Assembly (NCBI GenBank): GCA_902477765.1
Contig: CABSIM010000027.1
Span: 1-35,172 of the forward strand
Length of the DNA stretch: 35,172 nucleotides
From: an uncultured Clostridiaceae bacterium
GTDB lineage: Bacteria > Bacillota > Clostridia > Lachnospirales > Lachnospiraceae
Reading direction: 5' to 3'
Shown here piece by piece: positions 25,501-32,651 of this stretch. Below the pieces are notes generated by a model, which saw only the letters and a list, made by a program, of their open reading frames with translations, was not told the DNA's origin and did not search any database. The position numbers were made by a program, and so were the translations under genes. The first letter of the stretch is position 1. The number at the start of each line of letters is the position of its first letter.

Positions 25501-25672
25501 AACCAGAGATCTGGCTGTGAAAGTGCTCCATGATCTGGCCGGGGATGACCGGATGGTGGGGATCATTTCTCATGTAAATGAACTGAAAGAACAGATCGGA
25601 AAGAAACTCATGGTGTCCAAGGGAACCGGAGGAAGCACCGTCCGCTGGGCCGTGGAGGAGCGCGTGTTCTGA
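22565..25672 (+). CDS. sbcC: Exonuclease subunit SbcC (Rad50-like ATPase)
   Basis: This SMC-like ATPase drives and tethers the SbcD nuclease. In 1035 residues the order is: an N-terminal ATPase half with Walker A GDTGSGKTT (about 36-44), a long coiled coil rich in Glu, Lys, Arg and Gln (about 190-860), a zinc hook C526-P-V-C529 near its middle, and a C-terminal ATPase half with the signature LSGGESFLASLSLALG and Walker B MFVDEGFGSLDDE. Size and layout are normal. The gene begins 4 bp inside sbcD. It ends 11 bp from the stop of a convergent gene, and no clear terminator lies between them. Confidence 0.96.
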   Translation: MKPLCLTMSAFGSYRDRTVIDFTEAGNGVFLIAGDTGSGKTTIFDGITYALYGETSGGKRDGKMMRSQYAGPDQETYVELVFSCRGKQYKVVRNPEYMREKKRGTGLAKTAASVELTLPDGTVFRGRSRDTDRKICELLGIDREQFTRIAMIAQGDFLKLLHAGSEERKKIFSRIFDTGICRAAEEEISERRKAARERLGASGERLKTHIRSIVLPEGERTADAVFPVQEEIPDAEKIRSLLETWVHQERERKSALESRSRELDEALKQALEERGKRMKAGEIRRQYREKEEQLQKEEEKLGDYTERREWIERFSRARNIRPYQERADRAETGEQEAVEGKRKAESRLKDAEECMRREKSRLEAAQEQYREREPALRRELEKLEQERKEWERLERLERMRKEAGRQKEAMHAESGRMKEKADRIRDRIAVCRGRKREWEESLPESAGLEAAYRKAGEYEKAAEELKKEREKLNIQKEELEVLSAEQEKRIGELSGIRERYRELEERFFREQAGILARDHLKEGCPCPVCGSLSHPLPAGLPAEAPSEEELRTMAETCEEKSRQCQEAGLVISEKQAAIREKENSMRQQEKEIPDDYRTEKQRLEQRLKELHRLEETGKQAAAELSELEKQLEETDQALKDTEIRAASQEAEEKRLLEEIRLAGQQMKFSSPEEVLMEKTRMEKEREDLNRAAEKIRDMEKAAAEELSSAVQGLASAGDLLEIRRKEKKEAGEAWKKAWETGKFSDRTAYETALTWKKEEEAVREKEETDEYFAGLARLRAAVTALKPQVSGEEDADMEALEKEICALQEEKACAEKEREAVSALLKNHEEAGKRIMEEQEKAGGLTEEFLLYDTLWQTASGNLRGKAKIDFETYVQRRYFEKILAAANRRFLKLSGGRLKLKSRSLEESGGQGHSGLDLNVLVMATGKERDVKTLSGGESFLASLSLALGLSDVVQSQAGAVRVDAMFVDEGFGSLDDETRDLAVKVLHDLAGDDRMVGIISHVNELKEQIGKKLMVSKGTGGSTVRWAVEERVF

Positions 25673-25683
25673 GGAATATGAAG

Positions 25684-27198
25684 TCATGAAGCGGTCTTTC
25701 TGTGGAAGAGGAGAAGCATCAGGACATAGACGGTGCATACGGTCAGGATCCGGAAACAGGTGCATGCAAAATCAGGCCATCCGGAAAGGAACGGAATTCT
25801 GTCCGGGAACAGGGAAAAAATTCCCAGAGCCGCGGTCAGGCAGAACACAGGCTTTACAATGACCTCCCAGACATTGGGAGAAAAGGGGACTGCCCGGCGC
25901 AGGGAAAGAATGTGGAGCAGAGCAAGAAACAGTTCACTGGCCAGCATGCCCCAGAGATAGGCGAGGATTCCGAACCGGGGGATTCCGAATATTACGAATC
26001 CGAGACGCAGGAGCATGGAAGCCAGATGATGACAGAAGGTGACGGATGTTTTTCCCAGTCCGTTGAGGATGCTGCCCATGGTGGTGGCCAGATAAAGAAA
26101 CGGACAGAGCCAGGCGAGAATGGTTATGAAAACGCCTGCATCCCGGTTATGGAATACCTGCATTCCCAGCTGTTCCCCGAAGACGGTGAAAATCCCCACG
26201 CACAGGATTCCCATGTACAGGCTGTAACGGAAAGACATGGAGATATTTCTGAGAATTCCGGAACTGTTTCCGGCAGACTGGGCTTTGGCCACCGTTGGAA
26301 GCAGAATCACGGCCAGGGAATTGACCAGAGTGGAAGGAAACATGACGAAGGACATGGACATGCCGGTGAGGACACCGTACAGGCTGAGAGCCTGGGAACG
26401 GTCCAGTCCGGAGGCTGTGAGCCGGCTGGGAATCAGTATGGCCTCTGCACTCTGCAGAAGATTCATTACCAGACGGTTTCCCATCAGCGGAAGAGCCAGC
26501 GCCATCAGGGGGATGGCCAGGGATACGATGGAAGGACTGCTGCCGGGAGACTTCTGGCTGTTCCCGGAGGAAGAAAACAGAAGAAAGGCCAGCAGCGTAA
26601 ACAGGGCGGAACCGGCTTCTCCGGCCACCAGTCCCGCAACGGCCAGGGATACGGTCAGCTGGATCCCTTTTTCACGGCAGATGTCAGCCAGAAGAAAAAC
26701 GGTGAAAATCCGTATGCCCTGTTCGGCCAGCTGGGAAAAAGCTGGAACATGGACCTTTTCTTTTCCGTAATAATATCCGCAGAGACAGGCATGGACAGAG
26801 GTACAGGGAATGGCCAGAGCCAGAGCAGGAAGCAGAGGAGCACATGCGGGCTCCATCAGAACGTGCAGGGCCAGAAAATCGGAAAAATTCCAGATCAGGG
26901 CAGATAAAATCAGAGCCAGGGAAAAAGACACAAGAAAACCGGCCAGGAGAGTCTTTTTTGCCCTGGCTTCGCTGGCGGCGGCAAACCGTGAGATGGCAGT
27001 CTGAATGGAACCGGCACACAGAGAAAAACAGATGCCGTAAACGGGAAAAATCATCTGATAAATTCCAAGGCCCTCCGCTCCAATGGTCCGGGAAAGAAAG
27101 ATGCGGTAGAAAAAACCGAGAATCCTGGAAGCAAAGCCGGCAGCGGAAAGAAGCAGGGCTCCGGCAATGAGGGTATGTTTTCTGAAAAAGCTGATCAT
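25684..27198 (-). CDS. Polysaccharide/lipid II flippase family protein (SpoVB/MurJ-like)
   Basis: Proteins of this MOP-superfamily group move lipid-linked cell-wall or spore-wall precursors across the membrane. The 504-residue product is almost entirely hydrophobic, with about 14 predicted helices. Its N-terminus is family-like: AGALLLSAAGFASRILGFFYRIFLSRTIGAEGLGIYQ, given here only as overlapping blocks AGALLLSAAGFASRI and SRTIGAEGLGIYQMIFP. FPSTLVNSLAVILLPTVAKAQ lies in the middle. SpoVB is the closest style in spore formers; MurJ-like activity is possible. The ATG at 27198 has only a weak GGGGGC site upstream. The rightward frame through the same DNA is a shadow. It converges on sbcC. Confidence 0.87.
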   Translation of the reverse strand: MISFFRKHTLIAGALLLSAAGFASRILGFFYRIFLSRTIGAEGLGIYQMIFPVYGICFSLCAGSIQTAISRFAAASEARAKKTLLAGFLVSFSLALILSALIWNFSDFLALHVLMEPACAPLLPALALAIPCTSVHACLCGYYYGKEKVHVPAFSQLAEQGIRIFTVFLLADICREKGIQLTVSLAVAGLVAGEAGSALFTLLAFLLFSSSGNSQKSPGSSPSIVSLAIPLMALALPLMGNRLVMNLLQSAEAILIPSRLTASGLDRSQALSLYGVLTGMSMSFVMFPSTLVNSLAVILLPTVAKAQSAGNSSGILRNISMSFRYSLYMGILCVGIFTVFGEQLGMQVFHNRDAGVFITILAWLCPFLYLATTMGSILNGLGKTSVTFCHHLASMLLRLGFVIFGIPRFGILAYLWGMLASELFLALLHILSLRRAVPFSPNVWEVIVKPVFCLTAALGIFSLFPDRIPFLSGWPDFACTCFRILTVCTVYVLMLLLFHRKTAS

Positions 27199-27360
27199 GG
27201 CAGCCCCCGCAGGGATGGAATCCTTATATCATATGATCGGGAAAAAAGAAAATATGACGGAAATATCTTTCACAGTTATCCTTGTAGTATATGGATTTAT
27301 AAGATATATCAATAATGATTCCTGATATTATTATATTTTTCTTAAATCTTTGGATTCCTG

Positions 27361-27389
27361 TTGAAATCCCAGTGGAATATTATTATAAT
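27361..27389 (+). promoter_or_regulatory. Promoter of the nifS-nifU-mnmA-amidase genes
   Basis: TTGAAA (27361-27366) and TATAAT (27384-27389) are separated by exactly 17 bases in an AT-rich setting. The transcript should begin near 27396, leaving a leader of about 73 bases before the nifS ATG. Confidence 0.85.
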
Positions 27390-27398
27390 GTAGAATAG

Positions 27399-27416
27399 TT
27401 TCCCGGAAATGGGAAA
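27399..27416. promoter_or_regulatory. Inverted repeat at the start of the nifS transcript
   Basis: TTTCCC (27399-27404) and GGGAAA (27411-27416) flank GGAAAT. It is either a 5' mRNA hairpin or an operator placed just after the transcript start. No Rrf2/IscR gene lies nearby, and I cannot match it to a known regulator. Confidence 0.45.
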
Positions 27417-27468
27417 TAAAACAAATGTAGATGAGGCTTTTAACCTGTATTTACGGAAAGGCGGATTT

Positions 27469-28668
27469 ATGAAGAAGGTAATCTATCTTGACAATGCTGC
27501 AACCACAAAGGTGCGTCCTGAGGTTGTGGATGCAATGCTGCCGTTTTATACGGAGCATTATGGAAATCCATCTTCGGTGTATTCTTTTTCCACACCGTGC
27601 AAAGAGGCAATGGCCCACAGCAGAGAGGTGATCGCAGAGGCACTGGGAGCCAATGCCAATGAGATCTACTTTACCAACGGCGGCACAGAGTCCGACAACT
27701 GGGCCCTGACAGCCACAGCCGAAGCGTATGCTTCCAAGGGAAAGCATATCATAACCACACAGATTGAACATCACGCGGTCCTGCATACTGGACAGTATCT
27801 GGAAAAACGCGGTTTTGAGGTGACATACCTGCCGGTGGATGAATACGGCAGAGTGGATCCGGAATCGGTCAGAGCGGCCATCCGTCCGGATACCATCCTG
27901 ATCTCGGTGATGTTTGCCAATAATGAAATCGGAACCATAGAACCGATCCGTGAAATCGGTGAAATCGCAAAAGAGCATGGAGTCCTGTTCCATACGGATG
28001 CGGTTCAGGCGTTTGGTCACGAACCCATTGATGTGGATGAATGCCACATTGACATGCTCAGTGCCAGTGCCCACAAACTGAATGGTCCCAAAGGCGTGGG
28101 ATTTCTCTATATCCGTAAGGGAATCAAGATCCGTTCCTTTATCCACGGAGGCGCGCAGGAAAGAAAGCGCCGTGCCGGTACGGAAAATGTTCCGGGCATT
28201 GTAGGAATGGGAAAGGCCGTGGAAATTGCCATGGCCCGCATGGAAGAAAACAAAAAGAAAGAAACGGAACTCAGGGATTATCTGATCCGCAGAGTCATGG
28301 AAGAAGTTCCGTACACAAGACTGAACGGACATCCTGAGGAACGTCTGTCCAACAATGCCAATTTTGCATTCCAGTTCATTGAAGGAGAATCTCTTCTGAT
28401 CATGCTGGATATGGACGGCATCTGCGGTTCCAGCGGGTCCGCATGCACATCTGGTTCTCTGGATCCGTCCCATGTGCTTCTGGCCATCGGACTGCCCCAT
28501 GAGATCGCACATGGATCTCTGCGGCTGACACTCAGTGATGAAACCACAAAAGAAGAGATCGACGATACGGTGGAAAGCATAAAGAAGATTGTGGAACGCC
28601 TGCGTTCCATGTCCCCGTTATATGAAGATTTCATCAGAAACCGCCAGAAAGCGGATACAGAGGCATAG
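27469..28668 (+). CDS. nifS: Cysteine desulfurase (NifS/IscS family)
   Basis: The enzyme removes sulfur from cysteine as an enzyme-bound persulfide for Fe-S clusters and tRNA thiolation. From ATG 27469 the protein has 399 residues. It starts with VIYLDNAATTKVRPEV. The PLP-binding lysine is K203 in SAHKLNGPKG, and the active-site cysteine is C326 in SGSACTSGS. HHAVLHT and RAGTENVPGIVGMG also match. An upstream in-frame ATG at 27409 is inside the leader hairpin and lacks a ribosome site; AAAGGCGG at 27457-27464 supports 27469. The genes downstream, a scaffold and MnmA, are its natural sulfur acceptors. Iscs-type group I membership is inferred from the C-terminal loop length. Confidence 0.95.
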   Translation: MKKVIYLDNAATTKVRPEVVDAMLPFYTEHYGNPSSVYSFSTPCKEAMAHSREVIAEALGANANEIYFTNGGTESDNWALTATAEAYASKGKHIITTQIEHHAVLHTGQYLEKRGFEVTYLPVDEYGRVDPESVRAAIRPDTILISVMFANNEIGTIEPIREIGEIAKEHGVLFHTDAVQAFGHEPIDVDECHIDMLSASAHKLNGPKGVGFLYIRKGIKIRSFIHGGAQERKRRAGTENVPGIVGMGKAVEIAMARMEENKKKETELRDYLIRRVMEEVPYTRLNGHPEERLSNNANFAFQFIEGESLLIMLDMDGICGSSGSACTSGSLDPSHVLLAIGLPHEIAHGSLRLTLSDETTKEEIDDTVESIKKIVERLRSMSPLYEDFIRNRQKADTEA

Positions 28669-28777
28669 AAGCCGCCTTAGAAAAGCCGGAACGGCTCAGG
28701 GCGGGAAGAACCGGACTGTACCCGTCAGGGGAACTGTCCGTAAGGTATGAAAAGAGAAAAGAACAGGAGATTACCAT

Positions 28778-29218
28778 ATGTATTCAGAAAAAGTAATGGA
28801 TCACTTTCAGAATCCCAGAAATGTGGGTGAAATAGAGGATGCCAGCGGCGTAGGAACCGTGGGCAATGCAAAATGCGGAGATATCATGAGAATCTATCTG
28901 GATATCGATGAGGAGACACACAGAATCCGTGACTGCAAATTCAAGACATTCGGATGCGGTGCAGCTGTTGCCACCAGCAGCATGGCAACGGAAATGGTAA
29001 AGGGAAAAACCATTGAGGAAGCCATGCAGGTGACTAATAAGGCGGTCATGGAGGCTCTGGACGGACTTCCGCCGGTAAAGGTTCATTGTTCTCTGCTTGC
29101 AGAAGAAGCCATTCATGCGGCCCTCTGGGACTATGCGGAAAAACATGGAATCCGGATCGAAGGGCTTGAGAAACCCAAATCTGACATCAGTGAACATGAT
29201 GAGGATGAGGAATATTGA
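28778..29218 (+). CDS. nifU: Fe-S cluster scaffold protein (IscU/NifU-N type)
   Basis: The protein holds nascent Fe-S clusters made with sulfur from the preceding desulfurase. The 146-residue product has the three expected cysteine ligands, C33 in AKCGD (with the conserved D35), C60 in TFGCGAA and C104 in VHCSLLAEEA, plus an additional C53. It lacks the C-terminal domains of full-length NifU. An acidic tail (SEHDEDEEY) closes the protein. AACAGGAGAT precedes the ATG. A gap of 109 bp separates it from nifS without an obvious promoter or terminator, and only 2 bp separate it from mnmA. Confidence 0.95.
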   Translation: MYSEKVMDHFQNPRNVGEIEDASGVGTVGNAKCGDIMRIYLDIDEETHRIRDCKFKTFGCGAAVATSSMATEMVKGKTIEEAMQVTNKAVMEALDGLPPVKVHCSLLAEEAIHAALWDYAEKHGIRIEGLEKPKSDISEHDEDEEY

Positions 29219-29220
29219 TT

Positions 29221-30297
29221 ATGAAAAAGAAGGTAGTGGTTGGAATGTCAGGCGGCGTCGATTCTTCGGTCGCCGCCTGCCTGCTTCTGGAACAGGGATA
29301 TGATGTGATCGGGGTTACCATGCAGATCTGGCAGGATGAGGACCCGGGGCAGACGGAAGAAAACGGAGGATGCTGCGGACTCAGTGCGGTGGAAGATGCC
29401 AGAAAAGTGGCATGGAAACTGGGGATTCCCTATTATGTCATGAATTTCCGGAGGGAATTCCGTGAGAATGTCATGGATTACTTTGTGGGAGAATATCTCC
29501 GGGGAAGGACGCCCAATCCCTGTATTGCGTGCAACCGGTATGTAAAATGGGATGCACTGCTGAAAAGAAGTCTGGAACTGGGGGCGGATTATATTGCCAC
29601 GGGGCACTATGCCAGAATCCGGAAGCTGGACAACGGCAGGTATACCATCCGGAATTCCGCGACGGCAGCCAAGGACCAGACATATGCGCTTTACAATCTG
29701 ACACAGGACCAGCTTGCCCATACGCTGATGCCGGTGGGAGATTATACAAAAGAAGAGATCCGCCGGATTGCGGAAAAAAACGGACTTGCAGTGGCGGGGA
29801 AAAAGGACAGTATGGAGATATGTTTCATTCCGGACAACGATTATGCGGGATTCATTGAAAAGAACCGGGAACAGGTGCCGGGGGAAGGGAATTTCGTGGA
29901 CCGGAACGGAAAAATTCTGGGCAGACATAAAGGAATCACCCACTACACCGTGGGCCAGAGGAAAGGACTGAACCTGTCCATGGGCCATCCGGTCTTTGTA
30001 ACGGAAATCCGTCCGGAAACCAACGAGGTGGTGATCGGGGATGCTGATGATGTGTTTGGCGACAGACTTCTGTGCTCCGGCCTCAACTGGATGTCGGTGG
30101 ACGGCCTCCACGGACAGGAAATGCAGGTAACCGGAAAGATCCGCTACAGTCATAAAGGGGCTCCATGCGTGATCCGGGAGGCGGGAGACGGAGTGGTGGA
30201 GTGCCGGTTTGAGACACCTCAGCGGGCCATCACGCCGGGACAGGCCGTTGTGTTTTATGAGGGCGACCATATTGTTGGAGGTGGTACGATCCTATGA
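29221..30297 (+). CDS. mnmA: tRNA-specific 2-thiouridylase
   Basis: The enzyme adds sulfur to uridine 34 of Lys, Glu and Gln tRNAs using sulfur passed from a cysteine desulfurase. From ATG 29221 the protein has 358 residues. It has the ATP-binding PP-loop GMSGGVDSSV (8-17), a catalytic cysteine C104 in NPCIACN, and a second, persulfide-carrying cysteine C201 in MEICFIPDN. HYTVGQRKGL and the final FYEGDHIVGGGTI are also characteristic. GAGGAA at 29204-29209 supports the ATG, while TTG 29215 is in frame but too close. Placement directly after nifS and nifU fits sulfur delivery. Its end overlaps the amidase gene by 4 bp. Confidence 0.96.
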   Translation: MKKKVVVGMSGGVDSSVAACLLLEQGYDVIGVTMQIWQDEDPGQTEENGGCCGLSAVEDARKVAWKLGIPYYVMNFRREFRENVMDYFVGEYLRGRTPNPCIACNRYVKWDALLKRSLELGADYIATGHYARIRKLDNGRYTIRNSATAAKDQTYALYNLTQDQLAHTLMPVGDYTKEEIRRIAEKNGLAVAGKKDSMEICFIPDNDYAGFIEKNREQVPGEGNFVDRNGKILGRHKGITHYTVGQRKGLNLSMGHPVFVTEIRPETNEVVIGDADDVFGDRLLCSGLNWMSVDGLHGQEMQVTGKIRYSHKGAPCVIREAGDGVVECRFETPQRAITPGQAVVFYEGDHIVGGGTIL

Positions 30298-31592
30298 CGG
30301 AAAAGAGAAAGAAAAGACGGAGGTACCTGTATCCGGCAGCCGCCGTACTGCTGGTTCTCTGTGCCGTGTTCTTTTCCGGCTGCAGCAGCAGGAAATATGA
30401 GGCGGTGAGTCTTGAGGCACTGGAAGGAAACGCAGCGGAGTCCGGAGGCACGGATTCGGAAGGCAGCGGAACAGACAGCACCGGAGCGGAAGAAAGCGGG
30501 GCAGATGGCTCCGGAGAAGAGACTCAGGAAACATCAGAAGAACTGCGGCTGTTTACCATGGGAGAAAGTCAGGGAGAGACTGGTGGCGCACAGGAAGCAG
30601 GAGCAGACACACCGGAGACGGAAGCTGCCGCATTTGAAGACGTGGATGAGGTGGTTGCGGTGCTGGAGGACGGAGTCAATATCCGGGAGGCCCCCGGCGA
30701 AGACGCCAGGATCTACGTGCAGCTGAAAGCCGGGAGCACTCTGCAGCGGACCGGCATAAACGGAGAATGGAGCCGGGTCATCTACGACGGAAACACAGCT
30801 TATGTGTCATCGGCGCTTGTGGAGCCGTGCCAGGTACCGGAAGAGACGGAGGCGGTTCTTCCTGCAGGCGCAGAGCCGGAGACGGAGGCAGTTCCGGCAG
30901 AGACGGCGGCTGATTCCGGAGAAACAGCAGGAAGTCAGGAGGCGGAGATTCCCTTCAACGGGTATACGGTGGCCATTGATGCAGGACACCAGGCCAAGGC
31001 CAATGCGGAAAAAGAACCCATCGGCCCAGGATCTGAAACCATGAAGGCCAAGATGCCCGGAGGAAATGTGGGAGTGGACACCGGGGTGAAGGAATGTGAT
31101 CTGACTCTGGCGGTTGCCAAAAAGCTGGAGACAGAGCTTAAGAACCGGGGATACCATGTGGTGATGATCCGGGAAAGCAATGATGTGAATCTGAGCAGCG
31201 CAGAACGCTCCCAGCTGGCCAATGCCAGCGGAGCCCAGGTGCTGGTGCGGCTTCATGCCAATTCCACGGAAAACTCCGGCATTTACGGAACTCTCGCCAT
31301 GTGCATGACCGACCAGAATCCCTACAACGCACAGCTTCATGGAAAGAGCTATACTCTTTCAAAAAAACTGGTGGACAGTATCTGCGCCCATACCGGAGCC
31401 AGAAACCGCGGAGTCCAGGAAGTGGATAATTCCAGCGATCTCAACTGGAGTGAAATCCCGGTATCGGTGGTGGAAATGGGATTTCTCAGCAATCCGGATG
31501 AGGACCGCCTGCTTCAGGACGAGACCTACCGGGACAGCATTGCAGCGGGCATTGCAGAGGCTCTGGATTCCTACTTTGCAGAAGGAAATTAA
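30294..31592 (+). CDS. N-acetylmuramoyl-L-alanine amidase, lipoprotein with SH3 domain (Amidase_3)
   Basis: The enzyme cuts the bond between N-acetylmuramic acid and the peptide stem of peptidoglycan. The 432 residues show, in order: a basic start and membrane helix ending in a lipobox with C30 (FFSGC), a Glu/Ser/Gly-rich linker (about 35-115), a bacterial SH3 domain (about 118-172, with VNIREAPGEDARI), a second acidic linker, and an Amidase_3 domain (about 222-430). Predicted zinc ligands are H232 (IDAGH), E267 (VKECDLTLA) and H321 (RLHANS), with catalytic E394 (VVEMGF). It overlaps mnmA by ATGA and so seems to be translated with it. A role in cell separation or sporulation is possible. Confidence 0.93.
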   Translation: MTEKRKKRRRYLYPAAAVLLVLCAVFFSGCSSRKYEAVSLEALEGNAAESGGTDSEGSGTDSTGAEESGADGSGEETQETSEELRLFTMGESQGETGGAQEAGADTPETEAAAFEDVDEVVAVLEDGVNIREAPGEDARIYVQLKAGSTLQRTGINGEWSRVIYDGNTAYVSSALVEPCQVPEETEAVLPAGAEPETEAVPAETAADSGETAGSQEAEIPFNGYTVAIDAGHQAKANAEKEPIGPGSETMKAKMPGGNVGVDTGVKECDLTLAVAKKLETELKNRGYHVVMIRESNDVNLSSAERSQLANASGAQVLVRLHANSTENSGIYGTLAMCMTDQNPYNAQLHGKSYTLSKKLVDSICAHTGARNRGVQEVDNSSDLNWSEIPVSVVEMGFLSNPDEDRLLQDETYRDSIAAGIAEALDSYFAEGN

Positions 31593-31608
31593 AAAAAATC
31601 AATTTCCT

Positions 31609-31638
31609 ACTACACAAATCTGAAAATTCATGTATAAT
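31609..31638 (+). promoter_or_regulatory. Probable promoter of tRNA-Ser
   Basis: A perfect TATAAT (31633-31638) lies 37 bases before the tRNA, with a weak ACTACA (31609-31614) at 18 bases. A weak 7-bp inverted repeat (GGAAATT/AATTTCC, about 31584-31607) straddles the amidase stop just upstream and may partly end the preceding transcript. Confidence 0.5.
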
Positions 31639-31674
31639 AGTAAATGCCTGTGCTGAACACGCAGGCATCCGAAT

Positions 31675-31760
31675 GGAGACGTATCGAAGAGGTCGTAACG
31701 AGCTTGACTCGAAATCAAGTTGTCCGTATGGGCACGTGGGTTCGAATCCCACCGTCTCCG
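31675..31760 (+). tRNA. tRNA-Ser (anticodon CGA)
   Basis: The acceptor stem pairs GGAGACG (31675-31681) with CGTCTCC (31753-31759), followed by the discriminator G. The anticodon arm is CTTGA-CTCGAAA-TCAAG, giving anticodon CGA, which reads UCG serine codons. A long variable arm (TGTCC/GGGCA stem) marks a class II tRNA, and the T arm GTGGG-TTCGAAT-CCCAC is perfect. The 3' CCA is not encoded and must be added after transcription. Confidence 0.95.
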
Positions 31761-31769
31761 TTGTGTAAG

Positions 31770-31799
31770 CCCTGGGGTGATGCTGCTCCGGGGTTTTTT
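31770..31799 (+). terminator. Rho-independent terminator after tRNA-Ser
   Basis: CCCTGGGG (31770-31777) pairs with CTCCGGGG (31786-31793) with two G-U pairs around an 8-base loop, followed by six T residues (31794-31799). It closes the tRNA transcript. Confidence 0.85.
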
Positions 31800-31951
31800 G
31801 TTATACGGCGGCACGCCGCCGGCAGAGAATCCTGCAGAACAGGACCCTTTTTATTTCCGGAAAGCCAGAGACAGAAAGGCGGCTCTGTGAGAATCCGGTT
31901 TCGTATCGTCGGTGAATACAATACAGGTTTCGGAAAAGGAGGAGTGGTGCC

Positions 31952-32443
31952 ATGCCGCTGCAGATTGTCAGAAACGATATTACCAAAATGAAGGTGGATG
32001 CCATTGTGAACGCCGCAAATTCTTCCCTTCTGGGAGGCGGAGGAGTAGACGGATGCATTCACCGGGCCGCAGGACCGGAGCTGCTTGCGGAATGCCGGAC
32101 CCTGGGAGGCTGCGAGACAGGCAGCGCGAAGATTACCGGAGCATACAGGCTTCCCTGCAGATATGTGATTCATACAGTGGGACCAATATGGCGGGGAGGC
32201 GGTTCCGGAGAGCGTGAACTTCTTGCGTCCTGTTACCGTACATCGCTGGAACTGGCCAGAGAATACGGATGCAGAACAATCGCCTTTCCGCTTATTTCAT
32301 CCGGAATTTACGGCTATCCGAAACAGCAGGCTCTGGAGGTGGCTGCCGATGCCATCCGGGAATTCCTGAAGGAAAATGAAATGACCGTATATATGGTTCT
32401 TTTCGGATCCGATACATACGAGGATATGAAAAACATTGTCTGA
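31952..32443 (+). CDS. Macro-domain protein (ADP-ribose / O-acetyl-ADP-ribose family)
   Basis: Macro domains bind ADP-ribose, and many remove it from proteins or hydrolyse O-acetyl-ADP-ribose. The whole 163-residue protein is a single macro domain: IVRNDITKMKVDAIVNAANSSLL (in two blocks, ITKMKVDAIVNAAN and SSLLGGGGVDGCIHRAAG), YVIHTVGPIW, and FPLISSGIYGYP. The asparagines and glycine-rich loop that define the MacroD-type active group are present, so hydrolase activity is plausible. AAGGAGG at 31937-31943 precedes the ATG. It appears to stand alone between a tRNA terminator and an aminotransferase gene; there is no neighbouring toxin or sirtuin that would point to a substrate. Confidence 0.93.
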   Translation: MPLQIVRNDITKMKVDAIVNAANSSLLGGGGVDGCIHRAAGPELLAECRTLGGCETGSAKITGAYRLPCRYVIHTVGPIWRGGGSGERELLASCYRTSLELAREYGCRTIAFPLISSGIYGYPKQQALEVAADAIREFLKENEMTVYMVLFGSDTYEDMKNIV

Positions 32444-32497
32444 GCAGATGCTGCACAATTTGTGAAAAACAGGGTGGGATTCTTCTGAAAAACGTTA

Positions 32498-32503
32498 TAT
32501 AAT
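32498..32503 (+). promoter_or_regulatory. Possible -10 box upstream of the aminotransferase gene
   Basis: A perfect TATAAT lies 148 bases before the aminotransferase ATG. The -35 region at 17 bases (TGGGAT) is poor. If used, it gives a leader of about 142 bases, in which I could not recognise a riboswitch or T-box. Confidence 0.35.
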
Positions 32504-32651
32504 CGAAGCATGGATCTGTGACGCGGATATGCTTTCCGAACCGGAAAAATCCGTGCAGGCAGACAAAAAGCGGCATGGGAGGATTCCGGGCGGCGGCCGG
32601 TTCGGAACGCTGCGGGAACATGGAGAAAACGGCGGAAAGGGAGGAGAATAT

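Larger units (their letters stand above)
27199..27468. other. AT-rich divergent intergenic region between the flippase gene and nifS
   Basis: These 270 bp are clearly more AT-rich than the rest of the window. They hold the nifS promoter (27361-27389), a hairpin at its start (27399-27416), and a looser inverted repeat AATAAT/ATTATT (27311-27316 and 27327-27332). The reverse-strand flippase promoter must also lie here, but I could not fix it. No convincing ORF is present before nifS. Confidence 0.7.

Noticed and set aside
25702..26907. 401-residue open frame on the forward strand
   Set aside because: It lies opposite the well-supported flippase gene. Its product is low-complexity, rich in Gly, Gln, Glu and Arg, with no motif, ribosome site or promoter, as expected for an antisense shadow.
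28669..28777. Possible terminator or promoter between nifS and nifU
   Set aside because: The 109-bp gap has only short GC-rich repeats (for example GCCGGAACGGC) without a T run, and no -35/-10 pair.
31675..31951. tRNA-Ser as a mobile-element attachment site
   Set aside because: No integrase, no direct repeat of the tRNA 3' end and no change in base composition follow it; a normal terminator and chromosomal genes do.
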